NCBI GenBank assembly: GCA_910583745.1
Contig: CAJTZC010000004.1
Coordinates: 22,459-86,458, forward strand
DNA: 64,000 nt
Source: an uncultured Bacilli bacterium
GTDB lineage: Bacteria > Bacillota_I > Bacilli_A > RF39 > UBA660
Direction: 5' to 3'
Below the pieces are notes generated by a model. It had not been told where the DNA came from. It searched no databases and saw only the letters and a list, made by a program, of their open reading frames with translations. This document shows positions 7,701 to 15,585 of this stretch, one piece after another. Positions within the stretch are counted from its first letter, which is position 1, and every line of letters starts with the position of its first letter. The position numbers and the translations under genes were made by a program.

Positions 7701-9825
7701 CGTTAGCTCCATCGAATGAGAATGTTGCTACTCTAGAATCTACTATTCCTAAAATTGCATTTGCAATAACAGGGACTTCCTTATAGTATAGTGTGTCTTT
7801 TGCGGTCGCTTTGGTCGCTTTTCTCAAAGTCTCATCTTGTAACATCATCAGTCTACTGCGATATCCCAGAGAAGTGATTTTCGAACCAATTCTTCTCGTC
7901 AAATCATACATCGGTAAAGGATAATATGTGTAATGTTCAGCGATTTCTTCTGCTAATTTAATCAAATCTTCTTCTGTTTTTGCACTGTCTGTTATGTATA
8001 GATTTACAAGTCCAATCCACGCATCAAGATTTATTATTTCTTCTTTTAAAGCGTCTCTGTAGATTTGCTCTAATTTCTTTTTATCATTTTTGTAGACATC
8101 TTCGAGAAGCATTATCATCTGGGCTTTTTCATATTTTTCATATTCGTTTTGGGCATCTTGTGAAAGCAAAAGGTATGAACCAGGTTGTATAGCACCATTG
8201 TTGGTTGCATATCTCGTTCCCCAGCCGTTGATACCAGCGCCACTGGTGTTTGCCCATCCAGTTGTCACAACACTGTTGGCCAATTGCCAAGCAAATTTTC
8301 CGCCTCCAGCATTATAGAGATATACATAAGCTGCGTGTCTTGGTTGTCCTACTACTCGAGCAGGATATCCCCAAACGCCGTAAAGATTGGCTGCGGTTTT
8401 TGATAATCCACCACAGACTGCACCTTCTTCGAATACTATCCAAAGTTTTGGTTTACCCGCTTGGTAGGTAATGTTATATTTTGAAAGATTGTATTTTTGG
8501 TCCCATTTTGCGTAGTTTGCTTGGCTATAGTATTGAGGCCTATAATAACTATACGAAGTGGTGTATGTTATATATTTGTATGGATTAAAACGCTCGTTCA
8601 CAGCATATTTTTTCGAATAATCGTGTAACCACAGTATTTCTTCGTCATCGATGTTAGTAGCCATCACACCGCGCATCTCATCGATTGTATAGCTTTCAAA
8701 CATCGCATTATTTAATTCTCCATTTAAGTGCATGTCTTTGTATATTTGGTATCGGATAGTGGCATTTGAAAACTGACTATTATTTATCCATAACGGTATG
8801 TTTGTAGAATGTGTCAATGAGAGAGACAGCATCATTTTTAGGTATAAATCTTTGTATTTTGTTCCTAATGCTGTTTCAGTCTCGTTCGATAAATCTTCTC
8901 TATATGTATGGTATAAGTCGCTTAATACTTGTAGAGCCCTCTCATACGTTCCATTTGGTTTTCCACCAATCGTCCATAGTCGGAGTGCTTCTTCGTTGTT
9001 GATGAACCAATCAAACGTTTCCACATTTTTAGGGTTCGCTTCTAAGAAAGAGCGAAGTTGGTATTGTCCCATTCTTTTTATGAAGGTTCTCTGGAGTAAA
9101 ACGAGTTTTAAATCTCCTTCGACTGTGCCAGAACGGTAGTTCTCTTTAATGATTTTGTCAAATTCTTCTACTGTCGTCATGACATTGTCGTTGTAACCCT
9201 CTTTTACCAGTTTGGCATCTCCCCATACTGCATGGTCGTTTCCATTGCTACCATTATCATTTACATAGAGTCTAATGTAGTTGGCATCTCTAATATCGAT
9301 TTTAACTTTAACAGCACTATTGACACCTTTTAATGGAGTTGGATTTTCTTCTGTACGAAGGGTCCATTCTTTTCCGTCTTGTGACGTATAAATATAGAAT
9401 TTTGCTCCATTTCCGTTGTTGCCAGCACTTGTGTTAAGACCATAATATGTAGTGAAGTAATCGTAGTCTTTATAGTTGCTGATGTCATATTCTACAGTAG
9501 AAGTAGCATGTGCAAATATTCCTTTTTTGACAATCGTCGCTGCTCCATCAATGTATAAAGCGAGGGATGCATTCGCATTTGTCTTATCCAATCCTAAAGT
9601 ACCCCAGCCTACTTGCGCTTTGCTATACGGTATGTCAGAGAGATAAACTACATCTTCTGAAGCTTTAATATTGTAAGAGAACACCGGACCTCTATCTATT
9701 TTTATCGTCTTCTCTGTTCCTACATATTGGCAGAAAGCGAAACTTCCATAAATAGCAGCTGTAAAAGATAAAATCAGTAAGCTATTTGCCAATGTCTTTT
9801 TAACTTTTAATTTTTTCTTTTTCAT
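4795..9825 (-). CDS. Giant multidomain surface protein: NPCBM, transglutaminase-like, F5/8C and six Ig-like repeats
   Basis: 1676 residues. Signal peptide at 1-33; NPCBM-type carbohydrate-binding domain at about 45-210; transglutaminase-like core at about 465-500 with VCGGLSKTAANLYG and GQPRHAAYVYL (Cys and His of the catalytic set); F5/8C discoidin-type domain at about 860-1010. Six Ig-like repeats of 66-80 residues follow at about 1015-1450, each ending like TVDWIDKEAPTA. Then come a Pro/Glu/Lys spacer, a globular domain, and a C-terminal membrane helix (about 1650-1670) with a KKKNN tail. No LPXTG is present, so anchoring is by the helix. Likely role is adhesion to or modification of glycans and proteins at the cell surface. 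Confidence 0.85.
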   Translation of the reverse strand: MKKKKLKVKKTLANSLLILSFTAAIYGSFAFCQYVGTEKTIKIDRGPVFSYNIKASEDVVYLSDIPYSKAQVGWGTLGLDKTNANASLALYIDGAATIVKKGIFAHATSTVEYDISNYKDYDYFTTYYGLNTSAGNNGNGAKFYIYTSQDGKEWTLRTEENPTPLKGVNSAVKVKIDIRDANYIRLYVNDNGSNGNDHAVWGDAKLVKEGYNDNVMTTVEEFDKIIKENYRSGTVEGDLKLVLLQRTFIKRMGQYQLRSFLEANPKNVETFDWFINNEEALRLWTIGGKPNGTYERALQVLSDLYHTYREDLSNETETALGTKYKDLYLKMMLSLSLTHSTNIPLWINNSQFSNATIRYQIYKDMHLNGELNNAMFESYTIDEMRGVMATNIDDEEILWLHDYSKKYAVNERFNPYKYITYTTSYSYYRPQYYSQANYAKWDQKYNLSKYNITYQAGKPKLWIVFEEGAVCGGLSKTAANLYGVWGYPARVVGQPRHAAYVYLYNAGGGKFAWQLANSVVTTGWANTSGAGINGWGTRYATNNGAIQPGSYLLLSQDAQNEYEKYEKAQMIMLLEDVYKNDKKKLEQIYRDALKEEIINLDAWIGLVNLYITDSAKTEEDLIKLAEEIAEHYTYYPLPMYDLTRRIGSKITSLGYRSRLMMLQDETLRKATKATAKDTLYYKEVPVIANAILGIVDSRVATFSFDGANAGQIVLSKQLQSAQVSWTYSLDGGNTWIPCYEHAAQLTKEQLDSISPDNDIKIHITGLPMTEENIYTIDIKKGVFPSNTVSKDDLENRLMGTTDNMQWTLDPNDEWNSFADTNPIFKGDVKVYVRMLATDVYTTSDPVYFTFTTNTSSESHRYITRDKLNVIAVSGTSGGDKDNILDGNTNTAWHSHYNKQGLGQKYIPAYATIELDKPRYVSELDYVPDARATTALGNYPSGKASRLDIYISMDGTNWELAATKSNLGNNGNLKKITFDSPVLAKYVRINCPSVYESGLQHFFSIALINLYEDPSASENPTAEINYNIIKTTNKDVIAELVDENRPITVTNNDGKKTYTFTENGEFTFEFVDKNGHKGSATAKVDWIDKTAPTATVQFSTTEITNENVVATITFDKNDITILSTDVQLATNPTDGSKTLTFLENGTTVLEFQDALGNVGSTTITVDWIDTEAPTAEFEFNTVHLTDGEVVATLVPSEEVTITNNGGKNTYTFTKNGEFTFEFVDKAGNPGSATVTVNWISKVPTYELNFSTTNLTNQDVKVTLKLEEGYRIFNNNASNEYTFTQNETFNFQYKDENGYDGIIPVTVDWIDKEAPTAEFEFNTQDWTNKDVVATLKPSEEVTVTNNDGKTTYAFTENGEFTFEFVDRVGNTGSSTVTVDWIDKEAPTATIEYSTQNPTEGPVTATLKPSEEVTILGNGESTYTFKENAEYTFEFVDRAGNKGYATAVVTWIEQKPVEKPGDNEGETEPGDNENETKPEEKPEEKPSKPTNPSKPNTDKPTTPSEPEESHSDMTNGNVNIKIPNEILEKYEDATLDYKKLELSEAQINRYGKDSEIFELSLQTKDNQKIDLSAEFIEQTIKLDPNKTFEAIYVVRDDGSVVKLNSRVVGNEVIFTNQGLGKFIVAYKSTTPNQDNTDKSDIDTSSTEEKNSNVIIYAIGAAAIVIAGGAGYFIIKKKNN

Positions 9826-9923
9826 ATCTATAAACTCCTTTTCAATTTAAAATAGTGGTTTTATCTTCTATTTGAAAGCATATTTTCTTTCATAAAAATA
9901 TCCGATAAATGTAACCGGGGTAT

Positions 9924-9952
9924 ATATTAACACAATTTTAGTTAGTTTACAA
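9924..9952 (-). promoter_or_regulatory. Promoter of the surface protein gene
   Basis: On the - strand TTGTAA (9947-9952), 17 nt, then TAATAT (9924-9929) with a TGn extension directly before the -10. The predicted start lies about 90 nt upstream of the gene. Confidence 0.55.
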
Positions 9953-10380
9953 TATATTTTACGTTTTTGATGATAAAAATGTGCTTCTTTTTTAAGTGGA
10001 ATATTATAACTTCACTAAAATTTCAAATGTCTATTTATCACTTTTGGAATCATTTTTCTTTGCTTTTAAACGTGCTTTCAACATTTCTGGTTTTATTTTA
10101 GCACAGTTCTTTTTACTTTACAATATCATTTACTTTTTTATTTACATTTTGCGGTGTTTTGTTGTGTCTAATTTTGTAAATTTATGAGGGAAGTGTATGC
10201 GAAAACTAAATGCTATTATTAAAATATGGGGTTTTACTTGTTTCAAAAAATCATTTTTTCCGATTTATAGTAATATTTTTTAAGCTTTTTTAGAAAAATT
10301 AAGCAATTTTATAGAATTTTCTACGATTTCCGATGGGTGTGAGTTCATAGATGGCTGAAAGTTGGAGTAATTTTGGAAGT
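9953..10380. other. AT-rich gene-free stretch at the host side of attL
   Basis: About 430 bp of very AT-rich DNA. The one open frame (9996-10187, +) is hydrophobic by composition and lacks a ribosome-binding site, so I do not call it. I see no RNA gene or repeat in it. Confidence 0.5.
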
Positions 10381-10402
10381 AAAAAAAAACCTTAAACTAA
10401 GG
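10381..10402 (-). terminator. Original terminator of the tRNA-Ala gene, now at attL
   Basis: On the - strand CCTTA, 3-nt loop, TAAGG and nine T residues lie 10 bp beyond the attL repeat. In the uninterrupted chromosome it would sit directly after the tRNA-Ala 3' end. Prophage insertion moved it 39.7 kb away. Confidence 0.65.
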
Positions 10403-10411
10403 CTTTAAATT

Positions 10412-10435
10412 CATTCTGGTGGAGGATGTGGGATT
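10412..10435. other. attL, 24-bp core repeat
   Basis: A perfect 24-bp copy of 50106-50129. It contains the complement of the last 19 bases of the tRNA-Ala gene plus five flanking bases. Bases on either side of the two copies differ, so the limits are exact. Confidence 0.9.
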
Positions 10436-10538
10436 ATATTTTTTAAATCTTTGTAATCTTATATAACTTAATATGTCCCTATTTAAAAGAAATTTTATAC
10501 TAAAATTCACGTTGTTATAATATAATATTTATTTTTTG

Positions 10539-10558
10539 TTACGTAAAATGTTACGTAA
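10539..10558. promoter_or_regulatory. Integrase arm-type site pair on the attL side
   Basis: TTACGTAA occurs at 10539-10546 and 10551-10558, each preceded by TG, with a related inverted ATGTAACA at 10562-10569. The same pair occurs on the attR side (50042-50060). Two pairs flanking the core fit arm-type sites bound by the AP2-like N-terminal domain of the integrase. Confidence 0.6.
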
Positions 10559-10570
10559 ATCATGTAACAT

Positions 10571-11056
10571 ATGAAATGCAAAAACTTAAAAATTGAATCA
10601 AAAAAAGGCACTAAAAAAGGATACTGTAAACTGCATGATAAAGAGGTATCTTTATTCTGCAATGAATGCCCTTTTGAAGTTAAATATGATATAGAAAAAA
10701 TAAAAAGAAAGACTAAACAATATAAACCTATCAAAAAACGGTCTAACAAGCTCGCCAAAGCTGAAAAAGAACGTTTTAGTATAATCTATCAAGATTTAAC
10801 TAAATGTTGCGTAGAGAACTGTTTAACACCGTATTTTGGGGTACAAAAAAACGAAGTCTTTGAAGGTTCTTATAGACAAGCTTCGATTGAGTATGGTTTA
10901 GTATGCCCATTTTGCGTTAATTGTCACAAGAGATTCCACAAAGACCGAGAATTTGCTCTATATTATAAGAGACTATTTCAGGATAGATTCATAGAGTTAT
11001 ATTCTAGAGATTTATTTATGAGCATATTTAAAATGGATTATCATTATCGAAATTAA
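10571..11056 (+). CDS. Phage HNH-like zinc protein
   Basis: 161 residues. The N-terminal part has three or four Cys/His residues typical of a small zinc knuckle. The core CCVENC, then NEVFEGSYRQASIEYGL, then CVNCHKRFHKDREFAL resembles a group of phage HNH-like proteins with the pattern HEVFfG..nR..S..yGL...C..CH, where the first His is here Asn. Probable role is nuclease or DNA binding in recombination. It lies alone on the + strand beside attL without a clear ribosome-binding site, a common place for cargo genes. Confidence 0.55.
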   Translation: MKCKNLKIESKKGTKKGYCKLHDKEVSLFCNECPFEVKYDIEKIKRKTKQYKPIKKRSNKLAKAEKERFSIIYQDLTKCCVENCLTPYFGVQKNEVFEGSYRQASIEYGLVCPFCVNCHKRFHKDREFALYYKRLFQDRFIELYSRDLFMSIFKMDYHYRN

Positions 11057-11065
11057 TCTACTGTT

Positions 11066-11104
11066 AAAAACAAAAAATTCTCACAACTGGACTATGTGTG
11101 AGAA
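11066..11104 (-). terminator. Terminator of the Panacea toxin-antitoxin operon
   Basis: On the - strand TTCTCACA, 11-nt loop, TGTGAGAA, then TTTTTTG and TTTTT. It lies 36 nt after the toxin stop and points leftward, away from the toxin gene. Confidence 0.7.
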
Positions 11105-11139
11105 CTGAATACAATTTGTCATATGAACTAAATTTCCAA

Positions 11140-11691
11140 TTAAATGCTTTTTAAGTTGTTCAAATTCCAACTATTATTTTTTTCTTTTTCGTAGATTATT
11201 TCTTTTTTCATTCTTATAATTTTTCCATCGATATTTAAGTCAGCCACAATTCCTAAATGAAAAAAGTCTATTAAAATAATTTTTAGTTTACTGTTATTAT
11301 TATAAATATAAAATTGGAATCTTTTTTTATCCCTGTGTTTTACTTTAAAAATATTTTGTAAATCCTTTTTTGTATATTTATGACGATAGCCTATATTAAT
11401 AATATCCAATAACCTTTTAGCGGCAGGTTCTGTATAAGTGATTTCGTCCATAGGCTCAAAGTCGTCATCAAAAAAATCATAATTATCAGCGCTTGCATCT
11501 TTGACATATTCTTCTAATTTTTTATATAATTCGTTTTCACTAGTTTTAACAAAGTTCGTAAAAAATAGATTAGGGTCATTAAATGAGTTCAAAGAATTGC
11601 CGAAATCAAAACTATCATATTCTTCTTTTGAAAATTTTGTTTTATTAGAATTAAATCTATTTTGGCGACGACTTTTACGAATTTTTGGCAT
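11140..11691 (-). CDS. Candidate toxin partner of the Panacea antitoxin
   Basis: 183 residues. The N-terminal ~90 are polar, starting with a basic MPKIRKSRRQNR and then an acidic stretch. The C-terminal ~90 look like a compact alpha/beta domain: KRLLDIINIGYRHKYTKKDL, RFQFYIYNNN and KIILIDFFHLGIVADLNID. I do not recognise the family. The start lies inside the last codons of the upstream gene (17-nt overlap), the tight coupling usual for toxin-antitoxin pairs. Toxicity is inferred from that pairing only. Confidence 0.55.
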   Translation of the reverse strand: MPKIRKSRRQNRFNSNKTKFSKEEYDSFDFGNSLNSFNDPNLFFTNFVKTSENELYKKLEEYVKDASADNYDFFDDDFEPMDEITYTEPAAKRLLDIINIGYRHKYTKKDLQNIFKVKHRDKKRFQFYIYNNNSKLKIILIDFFHLGIVADLNIDGKIIRMKKEIIYEKEKNNSWNLNNLKSI

Positions 11692-12166
11692 ATTCTCTTA
11701 TTATTTCTTCTTTTGGAATTTCTGCATTATGAAAAATATTATTTTTGTTAAAATGTTTTTTCCAACATTTATCCTCATGAGAAATCTCTACAAGTTTAAA
11801 ATCATTTACAGGCAAAACATCATCTAAAATTCCGTTAATAAATTCCTGAACATAATCCATTCCATTAAAGAGATTACTATTTTTATAATTTGATAATTCT
11901 TTTGCTTTATCAACGTTATATACATCTGGTATAACGGGGCCATATACCCATGCTTCAATAGTATTATCAAAAAGATATTCACTATAATTTAAATCTATTT
12001 CTTTTTTTGAATGCCCTTTTGATTTCCTGATAAAGCCGCCCCAATAACCAAAACAAAAATACAAAGCTTTTTGCAATTTTAACGGAGATATGGGTTTATT
12101 AAATTTTTCTTCATAATATTCAGAAATATATACCCCTAATTCTTTCGCATCTACTAAGCCTTTCAT
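11675..12166 (-). CDS. panA: Panacea-domain (DUF4065) antitoxin
   Basis: The domain hallmark is clear: PISPLKLQKALYFCFGYWGG, then EAWVYGPVIPDVYN. Panacea (SocA-like, DUF4065) proteins neutralise many unrelated toxins encoded next to them. I start at the ATG at 12166 because AGGGAG lies 8 nt before it; a TTG at 12235 would add 23 residues. It lies between the lysis cassette and attL, a usual site for phage accessory and defence genes. The upstream promoter carries phased repeats, which suggests autoregulation. Confidence 0.8.
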   Translation of the reverse strand: MKGLVDAKELGVYISEYYEEKFNKPISPLKLQKALYFCFGYWGGFIRKSKGHSKKEIDLNYSEYLFDNTIEAWVYGPVIPDVYNVDKAKELSNYKNSNLFNGMDYVQEFINGILDDVLPVNDFKLVEISHEDKCWKKHFNKNNIFHNAEIPKEEIIREYAKNS

Positions 12167-12266
12167 ACCATTACTCCCTCCACCAGTTATAGAATACCAT
12201 AAATTTTTAAGATTTTCCATAAATTTTTGTGTCAAGTGACAACACTCCCTTTTCGTTTTATTTTAC

Positions 12267-12303
12267 ATTATATGTGTGTCGAATTATGTCAAACTGTGTC
12301 GAA
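12267..12303 (-). promoter_or_regulatory. Promoter/operator region of the panA operon
   Basis: On the - strand a TATAAT (12267-12272) lies about 100 nt before panA. Just upstream TGTGTCGAA (read on the + strand) occurs at 12275-12283 and 12295-12303 with a related ATGTCAAAC between, a 10-bp period. TTGACA is present but only 14 nt from the -10, so the -35 is uncertain. The phased repeats look like a repressor site. Confidence 0.5.
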
Positions 12304-12307
12304 GCAC

Positions 12308-12333
12308 AAAAAAAGACTCGGATTTCTCCGAGT
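12308..12333 (-). terminator. Terminator of the late/lysis operon
   Basis: ACTCGGA, tttc, TCCGAGT with T tracts on both strands (C plus seven T on the - strand; TTTT on the +). It follows the endolysin stop by about 23 nt and separates lysis genes from the toxin-antitoxin unit. Confidence 0.85.
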
Positions 12334-12355
12334 TTTATTGATTTTTTATTGATTT

Positions 12356-13111
12356 TTATTGGTTTGAATATAGTTTGATGTTATCAGTATTCATCGCAGC
12401 CCAAACTTGACCACGAGCACTAAGAACTGCACGATTATCGACAAGTTCAGTAATCGTGTAATACTCATCATATTGAATTAACTTTGTTCCATAAAAATCA
12501 ACTTTTTTTATCGCGACCACTTTATCGCCTACTCTAAAAGTCGTTTTTTGAGGTTCTACGGGCTCTTTTGCATCTTCACTAGTATTTACACTATAATCAT
12601 ATTTTGGACGCCCATAGCCCACGATAGACGTTGAATTCAATGCATATTTTTTCTCTTTGACGCCGTTCACGGGGCTTCCTGTATTACCTTCAACAACATA
12701 GACATAGTTAGGATCTACTCTTACGATCAACCCTGTATGTGCGTATTTAGAAAAAAATACTTGGTCTCCAGGTTGAGGATTCGCAGTATAGAACTGACCT
12801 TTCTGTTTATAGTATTGAGCCGAATATCCTACGCCTGCGCCACATGATTTAAGAGGTTGGCATAATAGTTCTAACGCTCTTGCGACGCCAAATGCTTGCA
12901 CAAAGCACCAATCTACAAAAATGTCACACCACGAGTAACCGTTTTTCTTTCCATTGTAAAACCCCGAAATTTTATCGAGGTCTCTTGCATACTTAGAATA
13001 ATTACCGTTACCAGCGTTTGCGTTTTTGTCGTCTAGCTGGCTATTAGATTTTTTTTCGAGATAGCCGACTTCTTTTTTAGCTATTTCTATTACTCTTTCG
13101 ATTTCATTCAT
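12356..13111 (-). CDS. Endolysin: CHAP-type amidase/peptidase with C-terminal SH3-like wall-binding domain
   Basis: 251 residues. The catalytic CHAP/NlpC-like domain has Cys62 in YSWCDIFVDWC, His125 in KYAHTGLIV and Glu141/Asn143 in VEGNTG. Residues about 190-250 (FRVGDKVVAI to NTDNIKLY) form an SH3-like repeat common in clostridial-type endolysins. There is no signal peptide, so release needs the holin next to it. Its start overlaps the holin stop at 13111. Confidence 0.9.
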   Translation of the reverse strand: MNEIERVIEIAKKEVGYLEKKSNSQLDDKNANAGNGNYSKYARDLDKISGFYNGKKNGYSWCDIFVDWCFVQAFGVARALELLCQPLKSCGAGVGYSAQYYKQKGQFYTANPQPGDQVFFSKYAHTGLIVRVDPNYVYVVEGNTGSPVNGVKEKKYALNSTSIVGYGRPKYDYSVNTSEDAKEPVEPQKTTFRVGDKVVAIKKVDFYGTKLIQYDEYYTITELVDNRAVLSARGQVWAAMNTDNIKLYSNQ

Positions 13112-13296
13112 TATTCTTCACTCTCCTTATTTTTATCTTTTTTGTTAAAAAAGTATGTCATAACTGCTCCGTACGATGTACTAAATAACATTAAAACCTC
13201 TTTATTGATGTCGTATGGTATGAACAGTAATGCGACCATGGCAATAGTCATTATTACTGTTACGAATGATTTTAAATCATTCCACGCTTTTATCAT
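13111..13296 (-). CDS. Phage holin, small
   Basis: 61 residues with two hydrophobic stretches (about 11-28 and 35-50) and a charged C-terminal tail NKKDKNKESEE. Directly between the XhlA-like protein and the endolysin. The pattern matches small phage holins of Firmicutes that release the endolysin. Confidence 0.8.
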   Translation of the reverse strand: MIKAWNDLKSFVTVIMTIAMVALLFIPYDINKEVLMLFSTSYGAVMTYFFNKKDKNKESEE

Positions 13297-13311
13297 ATTA
13301 TTACCTTCTTT

Positions 13312-13608
13312 CTATTTTAAACCTAATTTTAACAGGACATATCCTATTAAACCGCCAATCAAAGCAGATAGAATATAACCTATAATTTGGTCCATTCTTT
13401 TAGATGGCTTATCTTTTATTTCTTTCATATCGTTTTTAATCTCTTTAACATCGTTATCAATATTGTCAACTTTATCATTAACTTTAGTTAAAGCAATATA
13501 GACATCAGATAATTCTTCGAGTTTTTTATCATGTTCGTCCAATCTATGAGTATTAGATTTACTACGACTTTCGACTTCTTTTAAAAGTTCTATATCTTTT
13601 CTATCCAT
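13312..13608 (-). CDS. XhlA-like haemolysin/lysis accessory protein
   Basis: 98 residues: a long heptad-patterned helix (LDEHDKKLEEL, KVDNIDNDVKEIKNDM) followed by one C-terminal transmembrane helix (IIGYILSALIGGLIGYVLL). This is the XhlA arrangement. XhlA-type proteins work with a holin in host lysis; the holin follows at 13296. Confidence 0.8.
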   Translation of the reverse strand: MDRKDIELLKEVESRSKSNTHRLDEHDKKLEELSDVYIALTKVNDKVDNIDNDVKEIKNDMKEIKDKPSKRMDQIIGYILSALIGGLIGYVLLKLGLK

Positions 13609-13623
13609 TTTGTTCCTTCCTTT

Positions 13624-15585
13624 CTAATTTATAACCTTTACATATAAACTGCATGCAGGTCTAGTAGTTGTTCCATACAACATCAAAGGACCATCAACCC
13701 CTTGAAGTGCACCAAGTGAGATTTTATCGCCCTTTTCTACGCTTAACGGAAAAGAGCCTATGCTAAATGTTTGTGTAGCGTTACCACTCGCTCTATTAAC
13801 ATAACTGCTTATCCCTGCTTCTATGCTATTTTTTAGAACATGTATTTCTACCGCTTTTCCGGCAGGCCCATCTTCATACCACAATGTAAACTCTGCACTA
13901 ACTTCGACTGCGTGTACTTCGTCACTTGTAATCTCTATATATTCATTTGTTTTCTTCAAATAAGTTAAACCATTATCATAAAAAACAGCGTTTAGTGGTA
14001 CGTTTTGAAGCTGCCAAGGCGTCATTGTTATAGATGTCGAATCGTTCAAATAAAGACTCATTCCTGCCGTGTATTTCTTTAAAGTATTCGCTATGATTGT
14101 ATTTATATCTACACCGTCAATTTCAAGACCGTTCATACAATTGATAGTTAGCTCGCTATCGATGTATTTTTCGTTAGAACTACGATTACTTATAGTTCCA
14201 AATGCCATCGAATGACCTGAAGCATTAAAGTTTATAAGCTTAAAGTCTGCGCCGAGTTCGCGGTCGATATAGACTTCGTTAAAGGCGTCGGTTACTCGGA
14301 ATCGTATATCATAAACATAGTTTGCATTTAAAGTTGCACCCGTTAAGACGCCTGAAGCATTTAACTCATAAGATGATGTCGATATTGACTTATATGTATA
14401 AGTTGAACTTCCTGTCGTCTTATAACCTATTTCGTACTTCTTTGTATTTTTATCGTTTAAAGATGTGATAGAGGCTTGAAAGACATATTTGAGATACGTT
14501 CCACTTTCAGATTCGCTTCCAGAGCTTGTGCTTCGAACTGCTGAAACGGAAGTGATTTTTGGCGACTCGTAAGCTAATGCGCTAGATGTTGCCACTTTTT
14601 CAATAGTAGCTGCATGTCTTTTGTCGTATACGGTTGCAATAACTGTGAATTGACCTGAAATACTAATTGTATCTGTTGTTATTTCGACATCAGTGGCATT
14701 TCCTTCTACCTCTTGAACTTTGTTCCACACTGTTTTTCCTGTACTATCTTTTAATAAAATATACACACTATGCAAAGGGCTGTTTTGACATTTGACGATG
14801 TTGTTAAATGAAATCTTTATTTTGGATTGATTCTGTACATAAGCACCAATTCCTAAGCTCGAAACTATATTATTAGCTTCAGCTATGCTTAAGTCAAAAT
14901 TTGGCGCATCGACGTTGGGTCTAAGATTCAACGAAAATGAAGCATATGATGTTCCGACATAGTTAGAACTATCTTCAAGACCATTATATGTATCGCATCT
15001 TATAGTGAATGTTCCACTTGGAGAGTCCGTAAAATACTGCAACAAATTTTGCGGCAAAGTCCAATCGTAAAAATCGCTTATATTTTTAGCTAGAAAATAG
15101 TACGTGTCACTGTTTGGCGGTTTATAAGAAAGCGAACCAGTAAATACATCCGCACTCTTATTCAAAGTAATTCGCAATGTATCCCCGACAATCGGATTCG
15201 CATTACTTAAAGTAAGTGAAATGGCACGTGGTATTTTTGTCAGCCATTTATTTCCGCTTGCACGAATCGTACCTGCTGAGGTTCCTGTTACGATGCTAGC
15301 ACTATATTCTAAATATTTAGAGCCGTCTGCTTCATGTGGCACAGTGACATCGACATAACAAGATGAACTTGACTGAGAGCCTTTTAAAGCCAAACTAGAA
15401 GTATATGTTTGACCGTTTACTATAAAAGTAACTGTTTTTAGGTCGCTCCAAAAGGTCGTACCACTCGTTCTTTTAACTGTAAATGTAATACGCTCTACTG
15501 TCGTGTTGTTAGCTATATCATAATCGCCGATTTGTGCACATGAAATGGAACCAGATGCGGCAAATAGTTGAATATTTAATTTCAT
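13624..15585 (-). CDS. Tail protein of the DUF859 type, probable receptor-binding/tail-tip component
   Basis: 653 residues starting MKLNIQLFAASGSIS. The N-terminal ~500 residues are Ser/Thr-rich beta structure like DUF859 siphovirus proteins; the region from about 520 includes SLYLNDSTSITMTPWQLQNV and a final beta domain. It starts at the base right after the previous stop (TAG then ATG), so translation is probably coupled. The KLNIQLFA N-terminus recurs in the scaffold protein (25202-25783). Confidence 0.7.
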   Translation of the reverse strand: MKLNIQLFAASGSISCAQIGDYDIANNTTVERITFTVKRTSGTTFWSDLKTVTFIVNGQTYTSSLALKGSQSSSSCYVDVTVPHEADGSKYLEYSASIVTGTSAGTIRASGNKWLTKIPRAISLTLSNANPIVGDTLRITLNKSADVFTGSLSYKPPNSDTYYFLAKNISDFYDWTLPQNLLQYFTDSPSGTFTIRCDTYNGLEDSSNYVGTSYASFSLNLRPNVDAPNFDLSIAEANNIVSSLGIGAYVQNQSKIKISFNNIVKCQNSPLHSVYILLKDSTGKTVWNKVQEVEGNATDVEITTDTISISGQFTVIATVYDKRHAATIEKVATSSALAYESPKITSVSAVRSTSSGSESESGTYLKYVFQASITSLNDKNTKKYEIGYKTTGSSTYTYKSISTSSYELNASGVLTGATLNANYVYDIRFRVTDAFNEVYIDRELGADFKLINFNASGHSMAFGTISNRSSNEKYIDSELTINCMNGLEIDGVDINTIIANTLKKYTAGMSLYLNDSTSITMTPWQLQNVPLNAVFYDNGLTYLKKTNEYIEITSDEVHAVEVSAEFTLWYEDGPAGKAVEIHVLKNSIEAGISSYVNRASGNATQTFSIGSFPLSVEKGDKISLGALQGVDGPLMLYGTTTRPACSLYVKVIN

